Below the pieces are notes generated by a model. The model had not been told where the DNA came from and searched no databases. It worked only from the letters and a program-made list of their open reading frames with translations. Positions 50,512-57,967 of a stretch of DNA of 64,000 bases are shown one piece after another; the first letter of the stretch is position 1; every line of letters begins with the position of its first letter. The DNA lies in NCBI RefSeq assembly GCF_016773205.1, contig NZ_JAETWB010000007.1, positions 162,935 to 226,934 on the forward strand, read 5' to 3'. A program made the translations under genes and the position numbers. Source of the DNA: Belnapia arida. Lineage in GTDB: Bacteria > Pseudomonadota > Alphaproteobacteria > Acetobacterales > Acetobacteraceae.

Positions 50512-52539
50512 ATGCTCAGACTGGCGGTCGATATCGGCGGCACCTTCACCGACCTGGTGCTGGAGGAGGATGGGCGGAACTGGTCCGCCAAGCTGCTCAC
50601 CACCCCCGCCGCGCCCGAGCAGGCGGTGCTGGAGGGCACGCGGCGCATCCTGGCGCTGGCCGGGCGGCAGCCGACGCAGCTCGGCCTCGTCGTGCACGGC
50701 ACGACGCTCGCCACCAATGCGCTGATCGAGCGCAAGGGCGCCCGTACGGCTCTGGTGACGACCGAAGGCTTCCGCGATTCCATCGAAATCGCCTGGGAGC
50801 ACCGCTTCGAGCAGTACGACATCCACATGGAACGGCCGGAGCCGCTGGTGCCGCGGCCCTGGCGGCGCGGCGTGCCGGAGCGCGTCGCGGCCGACGGCGC
50901 CGTGCTGAAGCCGCTCGACGAGGCGGCGCTGCGCGCCATCGCCGCCGATTTCCGCCGCGACGGCATCGAGGCCGTCGCCGTCTGCTTCCTGCACAGCTTC
51001 ACGCATGAGGCGCATGAGCGCCGCGCCGGCGGGATCCTGGCGGAAGCGCTGCCGGGCGTCGCCCTTTCGCTTTCCTGCGAGGTGGCGCCCGAGATCCGGG
51101 AATACGAGCGCGCCTCCACCACCATCGCCAATGCCTATGTGCAGCCGCTGATGGCCGGCTATCTCGGCCGGCTGGAGAGCGGGTTGCGCGAGGCGGACGT
51201 CGCGGCGCCGCTGCTGCTGATGATGTCCTCGGGCGGAGTCACCACCGTCGAGACGGCGCGGCGCTACCCCGTGCGGCTGGTCGAGAGCGGGCCGGCCGGC
51301 GGCGCCATCCTGGCTCAGGCCGTCGCAGCAGAGTGCGGGCTCGACCGCGCAGTCGCCTTCGACATGGGAGGCACCACGGCGAAGCTGACGCTGCTCGATG
51401 GGCTGGAGCTGCAGCGCTCCCGCCAGTTCGAGGTGGCGCGGGCCTATCGCTTCGTGCAGGGCAGCGGCATCCCGGTGCGCATCCCGGTAATCGAGTTGGT
51501 GGAGATCGGCGCCGGCGGCGGCTCCATCGCGCGGCGCGATGCACTGGGCCGCATCCAGGTCGGGCCCGACAGCGCCGGCAGCGTCCCCGGCCCCGCCTGC
51601 TACGGCAATGGCGGCACGGAGCCGACGGTGACGGATGCCGATGCGGCGCTCGGCCGCCTCGATCCGGCGCGCTTCGCCGGCGGCAGCATCCCGCTGCATC
51701 TCGACCGCGCCGCGGCGACGCTCGCCGGGCTCGGCGAGAATGCCGCCGCCGGCGTCGCCGAGATCGTCGACGAGACCATGGCGAGCGCCGCCCGCGTCCA
51801 TGCGGTGGAGAACGGCAAGGATACCGCCGAGCGCACGCTGATCGCCTTCGGCGGCGCGGCGCCGCTGCATGCGGCGCGGCTGGCGCGGAAGCTCGGCATG
51901 GCGCGGGTCGTGGTGCCGGTCGGCGCCGGCGTCGGCTCGGCCCATGGCTTCCTCCGCGCGCCGATCGCCTATGAAGTGGTGCGCACCCGGCACATGCGTC
52001 TCGACGCGCTGGATGCCGCGGCGCTGGAGGCGCTGTTCGCCGCCATGCGGGACGAGGCGGAGGCGGTGGTGCGCCTCGGCGCGCCGGCGGAGGCGCTGGT
52101 CGAGACGCGCACCGGCTTCATGCGCTACCGCGGCCAGGGGCACGAGATCGCGGTGCCCATCGACACGCTCGACGCCGCGGCGCTGCGGGCGGGGTTCGAT
52201 GCCGCATACGCCGCGCTCTTCGGCCGCACCATCCCCCGGCTGGAGGTGGAGGCGCTGACCTGGACCCTGGCGCTGGCCACCCGCCGCCCCCTGCCCTCGC
52301 CCGCCGCCGACCCGGGGCCGCGCGCGGCCCCGGCGCCCGCCGCCTGGCGGATGGTGCTCGACCCGGCGACGGGGCTGCGGGAGGAGGCGGCGCTGCATGA
52401 GCGGGCGGCGCTCTCGCCCGGCATGGCGATCGACGGCCCGGCGCTGGTCGTCGAGGATGCCACCACCACCGTGGTGCCGCGCGGCGTCACCGCCCGCGTC
52501 AACGCCCTCGGGCAGCTCGTGCTGGAGATCGCGCCATGA
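50512..52539 (+). CDS. hyuA: Hydantoinase/oxoprolinase A subunit
   Basis: The 675-residue protein has the ATP-dependent HyuA pattern: LRLAVDIGGTFTDLVLEEDG at the N terminus (acetate/sugar kinase-type phosphate loop), VVHGTTLATNALIERKGA, VAPEIREYERASTTIANAYV, SSGGVTTVETARRYPVRLVE and FDMGGTTAKLTLLDG. It opens cyclic amides (hydantoin, 5-oxoproline or similar) with ATP, together with the B subunit. It begins three bases after the Bug gene stop and overlaps hyuB by 4 bases. Confidence 0.94.
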   Translation: MLRLAVDIGGTFTDLVLEEDGRNWSAKLLTTPAAPEQAVLEGTRRILALAGRQPTQLGLVVHGTTLATNALIERKGARTALVTTEGFRDSIEIAWEHRFEQYDIHMERPEPLVPRPWRRGVPERVAADGAVLKPLDEAALRAIAADFRRDGIEAVAVCFLHSFTHEAHERRAGGILAEALPGVALSLSCEVAPEIREYERASTTIANAYVQPLMAGYLGRLESGLREADVAAPLLLMMSSGGVTTVETARRYPVRLVESGPAGGAILAQAVAAECGLDRAVAFDMGGTTAKLTLLDGLELQRSRQFEVARAYRFVQGSGIPVRIPVIELVEIGAGGGSIARRDALGRIQVGPDSAGSVPGPACYGNGGTEPTVTDADAALGRLDPARFAGGSIPLHLDRAAATLAGLGENAAAGVAEIVDETMASAARVHAVENGKDTAERTLIAFGGAAPLHAARLARKLGMARVVVPVGAGVGSAHGFLRAPIAYEVVRTRHMRLDALDAAALEALFAAMRDEAEAVVRLGAPAEALVETRTGFMRYRGQGHEIAVPIDTLDAAALRAGFDAAYAALFGRTIPRLEVEALTWTLALATRRPLPSPAADPGPRAAPAPAAWRMVLDPATGLREEAALHERAALSPGMAIDGPALVVEDATTTVVPRGVTARVNALGQLVLEIAP

Positions 52540-54158
52540 AGGACATCCGCCTCCAGGTGATGTGGAACCGCCTGCTCTCGGTCGTCGAGGAGCAGGCCCG
52601 TGCCCTGGTGCGCACCGCCTTCTCGACCAGCGCGCGGGAGGCGGGCGACATCTCGGCCGGCGTCTTCGACCTGGAGGGGCGGATGCTCGCCCAGGCCGTC
52701 ACCGGCACGCCCGGCCATGTGAACTCCATGGCCCGCAGCGTCGTCCACTTCCTCCGCGAATTCCCCGTCGAGACGATGAGGCCGGGCGACCATTTCATCA
52801 CCAACGACCCGTGGAAGGGCACCGGCCACCTCTACGACATCGTCATCACCTCGCCCGCCTTCCATAACGGTAGGCTGGTCGCGCTCTTCTCCTGCACCAC
52901 GCATGTGGTCGATATCGGCGGGCTCGGGCAGTCGCCGGACGGGCGGCAGGTCTATCACGAGGGGCTGTTCATCCCGCTGCTGCCGCTGGTGCGTCAGGGC
53001 GTGTGGGACGAGAGCCTCTTGCGCATGGTCCGCGCCAATGTCCGCGAGGCGGTGCAGGTGGAGGGCGACATCCATGCCCTCGTCGCCTGCAACCTGATCG
53101 GCGAGCGACGACTCTCCGCCATGATGGCCGAGCACGGCATCGCCGATCTCGACGAGCTGGGCGCGCATATCATCGAGCGGTCGCGGGCTGGGATGGAGGC
53201 GGCGATCCGCGCCCTGCCGCAGGGCAGCTGGGACGGGCACATGCGCATCGACGGCTATGACGCGCCGATCGACCTGCGCGCCCGCGTCACCATCGCGGGC
53301 GACCATGTGACGGTCGACTATGCCGGCACCTCCGGCGCCTCGGCCTACGGCATCAACTGCCCGATCTGCTACACCGAGGCCTACACCGCCTTCGGGGTGA
53401 AGTGCATCGTCGCGCCCACCATTCCCAACAATGCCGGGACGCTGGACGCGGTGCGGGTAACGGCGCCGGAGGGGACAATCGTCAACGCGCTGCATCCGGC
53501 AGCGGTGAATGCGCGCTCCACCATCGGCCACATGCTGCCCGACGTGGTTTATGGCGCGCTGCACCAGTGCATCCCCGGCCGGGTGCCGGCGGAGGGAACG
53601 AGCAACCTGTGGAACCTCAAGCTCGGCGCCGGGCATGGCATCACCGGCCCGACCGGGCAGCCCTTCATGGTGACGACCTTCCATTCCGGCGGCGCGGGCG
53701 CGCGGCCGCGGCAGGACGGGCTCTCGGCCACGCCCTTCCCCTCCGGCGTCCGCAACGTGCCGGTGGAGATCACCGAGACCATCGCGCCGGTGGTGGTCTG
53801 GACCAAGGAGCTGCGGCCGGACAGCGGCGGCGCCGGGCGGCAGCGCGGCGGGCTCGGCCAGGTGATGGAGGTGGAGCATCGGCATGGCGCGCCCTTCGGC
53901 ATCTTCGCCACATTCGAGCGGGTGCACTTCCCGGCACGCGGGCGCGAGGGCGGGGAGCCGGGCGCGGCGGGGCGGCTGTCGCTGGCCGATGGCACCGTGC
54001 TGAAGGGCAAGGGCTTCCAGGTGATCCCGGCCGGCGGGCGGCTGGTGGTGGAGATGCCGGGCGGCGGCGGCTATGGGCCGCCGGAGGAGCGGAGTTCGGC
54101 AGCGGCGGAGCGGGACGTCGAAGCGGGGCTTGTCGCCAAGCCCCCGGCGGCCGGATAG
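52536..54158 (+). CDS. hyuB: Hydantoinase/oxoprolinase B subunit
   Basis: The 540-residue protein matches HyuB: VMWNRLLSVVEEQARALVRT, REAGDISAGVFDLEGRMLAQ, GTPGHVNSMARSVVHFL, MRPGDHFITNDPWKGTGHLY and the C-terminal VVVWTKELRPDSGGAGRQRG with AGRLSLADGTVLKGKGFQVI. It pairs with HyuA for ATP-dependent ring opening. The ATGA overlap with hyuA indicates coupled translation. The substrate cannot be fixed between hydantoins, oxoproline, acetone or caprolactam. Confidence 0.94.
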   Translation: MKDIRLQVMWNRLLSVVEEQARALVRTAFSTSAREAGDISAGVFDLEGRMLAQAVTGTPGHVNSMARSVVHFLREFPVETMRPGDHFITNDPWKGTGHLYDIVITSPAFHNGRLVALFSCTTHVVDIGGLGQSPDGRQVYHEGLFIPLLPLVRQGVWDESLLRMVRANVREAVQVEGDIHALVACNLIGERRLSAMMAEHGIADLDELGAHIIERSRAGMEAAIRALPQGSWDGHMRIDGYDAPIDLRARVTIAGDHVTVDYAGTSGASAYGINCPICYTEAYTAFGVKCIVAPTIPNNAGTLDAVRVTAPEGTIVNALHPAAVNARSTIGHMLPDVVYGALHQCIPGRVPAEGTSNLWNLKLGAGHGITGPTGQPFMVTTFHSGGAGARPRQDGLSATPFPSGVRNVPVEITETIAPVVVWTKELRPDSGGAGRQRGGLGQVMEVEHRHGAPFGIFATFERVHFPARGREGGEPGAAGRLSLADGTVLKGKGFQVIPAGGRLVVEMPGGGGYGPPEERSSAAAERDVEAGLVAKPPAAG

Positions 54159-54185
54159 CCGGGCGGAAGCCCCTTCGCCGCCTCC

Positions 54186-55742
54186 CTATACCTCGACCTT
54201 CCAGAACATCGGGAAGCTCGATTGCGGCAGGTTCCGCAGCCGGTTGCGGTAGCCGGCCGGGATGGTGAACTGGCCCCAGCTCACTGCCGGGGTCAGCGCA
54301 TAGGCGACGGACTGGATCTCGTCGGCCAGCTTGCGGCGGGCGGCGAGGTCGGGGGCGCGGGCGAAGGCCTGCAGCAGGGGCGGGATGCGGGCGTCGCAGC
54401 TCCAGCCCGTATAGTCGGCGCAGGTGCTGGCGATGTAGAAATGCGTCAGCGGCGAGATCATGTCGATGCCGTTGGCATAGACGGAGAAGAGGTTCCATCC
54501 CTCCTTCCGCACCCGCCGGGCCAGCACCGTGCCCCAGTCCATCACCTGCTGCTCCACGGTGAAGCCCGCGGCGCGCAGGTTCTGCGCCAGCACCATGGAG
54601 GCGGTCTGGCTGATGCTCGACTGCACCTCCAGCATCACCACCGGCTGCCCGGCATAGCGGGTGCGGGCCAGGGCGGCCTTCGCCTTCTCGAGCGAGAAGT
54701 CGAGCGCTTCGGCCCCGGCGCGGCTCTCATAGGGGCTATCGCACATGAAGACGCTGCCGCAGCGCTGAACGGCGAAGCGCTGCGGCACTCCGATCGCCTG
54801 CAGTACCGCGGGCTGGTCCACCAGGTTCCAGAGCACGCGGCGGATCTCCGGGTCGTCGAAGGGCGGTGCCGCGTGATTCAGGCGGAAATTGCCCTGGAAC
54901 ATGTGCAGCCCACCGAGGCCCATCAGCGTGATGCCGCGGGCGCGCTCCAGCCGCGGCAGCAGGTCGAAGGGCAGGTATTGCTGGTAGTCGATCTCGCCGG
55001 CCATCAGCGCCGTCGCCGCCGTCGCCTGGTCTGGCATGACCAGCAGCGCCAACTGGTCGATCCTCACCGCCTTGCCGCCGGCGAGGAAATCGGCGGGCTC
55101 CGGGCGCGGCCGGTAGCCGTCGAAGCGCTCCAGCACCATGCTGCTGCCGGGCCGCCAGAGATCAGCCCGGAAGGTGAAGGGGCCGCTGCCGACGATCTCG
55201 GTGATGCGGGTATCGCCCGGGATGCGCGCCAGCCGCTCCGGCAGGATGAAGGGCACCGGCGCGTTCGGTTTGCCCAGCACCTCGAGCACCAGAGGGAAGG
55301 GCTCGCGCAGCGTCAGCACCAGCGTCGATGCGTCGGCGGCCTCGAATTGCGCCCCGGCGGCGAGCAGCAGCCGGCCCATGGCATCGCGCGGCGCCCAGCG
55401 CCCGAGCGAGAGGGCGCAGTCACGCGCGGTGACCGGTGCGCCGTCATGGAAGCGGAGACCGTCGCGCAGGGTGAAGCGCCAGGTCAGGCCATCGGCCGAG
55501 GCCTCGTGGCGGTCCACCATCTGCGGCCGGATCGCGCCGCTGTCGTCCATGGCGAAGAGCGTGTCGAAGACGTGGTAGCCAAAAGTGCGGCTGATGGCGG
55601 CGGTGGTGAAATGCGGATCGAGAATCACCGCCTCGGATTCCAGCACCACGTTGAGCGTGGTGGCGGCGCGCGCCGGGCGAGGGCGGACCAAGGTGGCGGC
55701 GCCGCCCGCTAGCAGGAGGTTGCGCCTGGTGGAAGGCTGCAT
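54186..55742 (-). CDS. ABC-type peptide/nickel (family 5) extracellular solute-binding protein
   Basis: The 518-residue protein has a Tat-like signal (QPSTRRNLLLAGGAATLVRP, with STRRNLLL) and the family 5 pattern: LNVVLESEAVILDPHFTTAA, WRFTLRDGLRFHDGAPVTAR, IVGSGPFTFRADLWRPG, GNFRLNHAAPPFDDPEIRRV and a C-terminal PAVSWGQFTIPAG. AGGGAG six bases before the ATG at 55742 supports the start over the longer frame. It stands alone, converging on hyuB; it is the second orphan family 5 binding protein in 8 kb and clearly similar to the one at 47764. Confidence 0.9.
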   Translation of the reverse strand: MQPSTRRNLLLAGGAATLVRPRPARAATTLNVVLESEAVILDPHFTTAAISRTFGYHVFDTLFAMDDSGAIRPQMVDRHEASADGLTWRFTLRDGLRFHDGAPVTARDCALSLGRWAPRDAMGRLLLAAGAQFEAADASTLVLTLREPFPLVLEVLGKPNAPVPFILPERLARIPGDTRITEIVGSGPFTFRADLWRPGSSMVLERFDGYRPRPEPADFLAGGKAVRIDQLALLVMPDQATAATALMAGEIDYQQYLPFDLLPRLERARGITLMGLGGLHMFQGNFRLNHAAPPFDDPEIRRVLWNLVDQPAVLQAIGVPQRFAVQRCGSVFMCDSPYESRAGAEALDFSLEKAKAALARTRYAGQPVVMLEVQSSISQTASMVLAQNLRAAGFTVEQQVMDWGTVLARRVRKEGWNLFSVYANGIDMISPLTHFYIASTCADYTGWSCDARIPPLLQAFARAPDLAARRKLADEIQSVAYALTPAVSWGQFTIPAGYRNRLRNLPQSSFPMFWKVEV

Positions 55743-55861
55743 GGACCGCTCCCTGTTTCCCTGCGGCCAGCTTAGGCATGGCATGCGGATGCCGTCACCC
55801 GCGCTTCATTCGTCAGGGCCGGCATAACCGCTATCCTGCCGCCTCGATCCAGGAGGCCAGG

Positions 55862-56059
55862 ATGAGGCTGAGCGCGCGGAACCAGATCAAGGGCAAGGTG
55901 GTCGGCATCGAGAAGGGCCAGACCTCCGGCCATGTGCGGATCGATGGCGACGGAGGCATCGTCATCAGCGCCTCCATGACCCATGCAGCCATCGACGAGT
56001 TCGGCGGGGACGCGGTTGCCGTCATCGAGGCATCCGACGTCATGGTCGGGACCAACTAG
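55862..56059 (+). CDS. Mop-type molybdate-binding protein (single TOBE domain)
   Basis: The 65-residue protein is a single molbindin domain: MRLSARNQIKGKVVGIEKGQ, VRIDGDGGIVISASMTHAAI and a closing VAVIEASDVMVG. Such proteins form hexamers that store molybdate in the cytoplasm. GGAGG before the ATG is a strong site. One base separates it from the downstream molybdopterin-domain gene, linking both to molybdenum use. Confidence 0.92.
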   Translation: MRLSARNQIKGKVVGIEKGQTSGHVRIDGDGGIVISASMTHAAIDEFGGDAVAVIEASDVMVGTN

Positions 56060-56060
56060 G

Positions 56061-56528
56061 ATGCGGCGGCGCGGGTTGTTCGCGGCCGCCCTGCTGCTGG
56101 CAGCCGCTGGGCCGGATGAGCCGGGCCTCGCGGTCGGGCGGGAGGGGGGCGCGGCGCGGGTGCTGCCGGAAGCCGTGCTGGCGGCGCTGCCGGCCCAGCG
56201 CGTCAGCGCCCCGGCCGAGCATGGCGGCGCCGAGCGAGCCTATGAGGGGCCATCGCTCTGGGCGGTGCTGGAGGCTGCCGGCGTCGCCGACCGGCCGCAC
56301 GACCAGGTGCGGCAGGCCGTGCTGGCGACGGGGCGGGACGGCTATGTCGTGGTGCTGGCGATGGGCGAGGTTTCGCCGGAATTCGCCGGCCGCCCGGCGA
56401 TCATCGCCCTTCGCCAGGACGGCATGGCCTTGGCGCCGACGCAATGGCGGCTGGTACTGCCGGGAGAGAAGCGCGGCGGCCGCACGGTGCGGGAATTGGA
56501 GGGGTTGAGCGTCGCCACCCTGCGCTGA
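56061..56528 (+). CDS. Exported molybdopterin-binding-domain protein (sulfite oxidase-like fragment)
   Basis: The 155-residue protein has a signal peptide (MRRRGLFAAALLLAAAGPDE) and a domain like the shorter members of the oxidoreductase molybdopterin-binding family: ALPAQRVSAPAEHGGAERAY, YEGPSLWAVLEAAGV, VLATGRDGYVVVLAMGEVSP and WRLVLPGEKRGGRTVRELEG. The Cys ligand of Mo in true sulfite oxidases is not visible (no Cys in the mature part), so it may bind no cofactor. It forms an operon with the Mop gene one base upstream. Confidence 0.75.
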   Translation: MRRRGLFAAALLLAAAGPDEPGLAVGREGGAARVLPEAVLAALPAQRVSAPAEHGGAERAYEGPSLWAVLEAAGVADRPHDQVRQAVLATGRDGYVVVLAMGEVSPEFAGRPAIIALRQDGMALAPTQWRLVLPGEKRGGRTVRELEGLSVATLR

Positions 56529-56537
56529 GCCGGGTGT

Positions 56538-56561
56538 CCTTCGCGGCTTTGCCGCGGAAGG
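56538..56561. terminator. Hairpin 1 between convergent genes
   Basis: CCTTCGCGGC-TTT-GCCGCGGAAGG folds into a 10-bp stem with one bulge, just after the molybdopterin-domain gene. It has no T-run. Confidence 0.45.
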
Positions 56562-56586
56562 CCGTGCGAGGCCATAGGGGCTGACC

Positions 56587-56616
56587 CCCCGCAAAGCCGC
56601 GTAGCGGTTTGCGGGG
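56587..56616. terminator. Hairpin 2 between convergent genes
   Basis: CCCCGCAAA-G-CCGC pairs with GCGG-TTTGCGGGG across a 3-base loop (13 bp, one bulge). It lies just after the aminotransferase stop on the minus strand. Neither hairpin has a T-run, so termination could be weak or they may act as RNA stabilisers. Confidence 0.5.
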
Positions 56617-56621
56617 AGTTC

Positions 56622-57848
56622 CTACAGCCGCGCGGCGGCGGCGAAGCCGGCCTCCGCCGCCTCCAGCGCCTCGTCGATCTCGGTCGGGCCATGGGCGCAG
56701 CTGAGGAACATGTTGTGCTTCGGGTGGAAATAGGCGCCCGCCCGCAGCGCCGCGGCGCAGAAAGCATTGCCGCGGGCGAAGTCGGCATCGCCCTCTAACA
56801 GCACCAGCGGCATCTGCGGCGGGCCGGACTGCCGGATGACGAGGCCGTGCCGGGCAGCGCCGGCTTCGAGGCCAGCGCGCAGCCGCCCGCCCATCGCTTG
56901 CATATGGGCAGGGCCATCGCATCGCTGCAACACCGCCAGCGTCGCCAGCGCCGCCGCCATGGGTACCGCGGCACACCAGAAGGAGCCCGTGGTGAAGATG
57001 GCGGAGGCGGCTTCGCGGAAGCGCTCCGCCCCCGTCACCGCCGCCAGAGCATGGCCATTGGCGATGGCCTTGCTCCAGGCGGAGAGGTCGGGCCGCACGC
57101 CCAGCGCCTCCCAGGAGCCGCCGAGGTCGAGGCGGAAGCCGGCGCGGACCTCGTCGAGGATGAGCGCGGCGCCGGCCGCATCGGCCAGTTCGCGCAGACG
57201 TCGGGCGAAGGCCGGGGTCGGCATTTCCTGGTCGCGGCCGAGGTCGTGGCGGAAGGCGGCGACCAGGATGCCGGCCAGGTCGCCCTCCGCCCGGTCCACC
57301 GCATTCTCCAGCGAGGCGATGTCATTGTACTCGTAGTGGAGGATGTGCGCCCGGTCCTCCGCGGTGACGCCGACCAGGGAGGGCGAGCACCAGGGTGCGG
57401 CGCCATGGTAGCTGCCGCGGGCGGCAAGGATCTTCCGGCGTCCCGTCCCGGCACGGGCGATGGTGACGCAGGCGGTGGTGGCATCGGTGCCGTTTTTCTG
57501 GAGGAGGCACCAGTCCGCCGCCGGGATCAGCCCGACCAGCGCCTCGGCCAGTTCCACCAGCACCTCGCCGGGACCGTTCATCGCATCGCCGAGCGCCGCC
57601 TGCCGCGCGACGGCCTCCTCCACCGCCGGGTGGCGATGGCCGAGCACGATGGGGCCCCAGCTGCACATGAAGTCGATGACCGTATGGCCGTCCACATCGG
57701 TCAGCCGGCAGCCCTCGCCGCTGCGGAAGAATTGCGGGTAGCCGGCCGGCAGGCGGGCGGCGTCGAGATGGCCCCAGAGGCCGCCGGGAATGACCTGGGC
57801 GGCGCGCCGGCGCAATGCGGTGTCGATCGAATTCGGCCGGTCGTCCAT
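56622..57848 (-). CDS. Class III aminotransferase (glutamate-1-semialdehyde aminomutase-like)
   Basis: The 408-residue PLP enzyme has the class III pattern: FFRSGEGCRLTDVDGHTVID, MCSWGPIVLGHRHPAVEEAV, QKNGTDATTACVTIARAGTG, RGSYHGAAPW, LILDEVRAGFRLDL and the PLP lysine in LSAWSKAIANGHALAAVTGA. It resembles GSA aminomutases but lies away from haem genes, so it is likely a catabolic transaminase. GGAGGT five bases before the ATG at 57848 supports the start. It diverges from the penicillin acylase gene, 47 bp from a mini-ORF. Confidence 0.9.
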   Translation of the reverse strand: MDDRPNSIDTALRRRAAQVIPGGLWGHLDAARLPAGYPQFFRSGEGCRLTDVDGHTVIDFMCSWGPIVLGHRHPAVEEAVARQAALGDAMNGPGEVLVELAEALVGLIPAADWCLLQKNGTDATTACVTIARAGTGRRKILAARGSYHGAAPWCSPSLVGVTAEDRAHILHYEYNDIASLENAVDRAEGDLAGILVAAFRHDLGRDQEMPTPAFARRLRELADAAGAALILDEVRAGFRLDLGGSWEALGVRPDLSAWSKAIANGHALAAVTGAERFREAASAIFTTGSFWCAAVPMAAALATLAVLQRCDGPAHMQAMGGRLRAGLEAGAARHGLVIRQSGPPQMPLVLLEGDADFARGNAFCAAALRAGAYFHPKHNMFLSCAHGPTEIDEALEAAEAGFAAAARL

Positions 57849-57895
57849 GGCGCACCTCCACAACTCCCCGCATGATAACCCCGGGAGGAAGAGCC

Positions 57896-57967
57896 ATGCG
57901 ACGCCAGATCCTTGCCCCGATGCTGCCCGCCAGCCCGGCCATGGCCGACGCAGTGAGGCGCGGATGA
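57896..57967 (+). CDS. 23-codon mini-ORF coupled to penicillin acylase
   Basis: ATG at 57896 has GGGAGGAAG just upstream, the strongest ribosome site in the area. It encodes MRRQILAPMLPASPAMADAV plus RRG and stops at TGA 57965-57967, overlapping the acylase ATG by 4 bases (ATGA). It could be a leader peptide that sets acylase translation, or a remnant of a signal peptide. Confidence 0.5.
   Translation: MRRQILAPMLPASPAMADAVRRG

Noticed and set aside
49363..52398. Apparent N-terminal extension of the binding protein at 47764
   Set aside because: The frame is open for 1000 codons upstream but lies opposite the Bug, hyuA and hyuB genes; the ATG at 49362 has a strong ribosome site and signal peptide.
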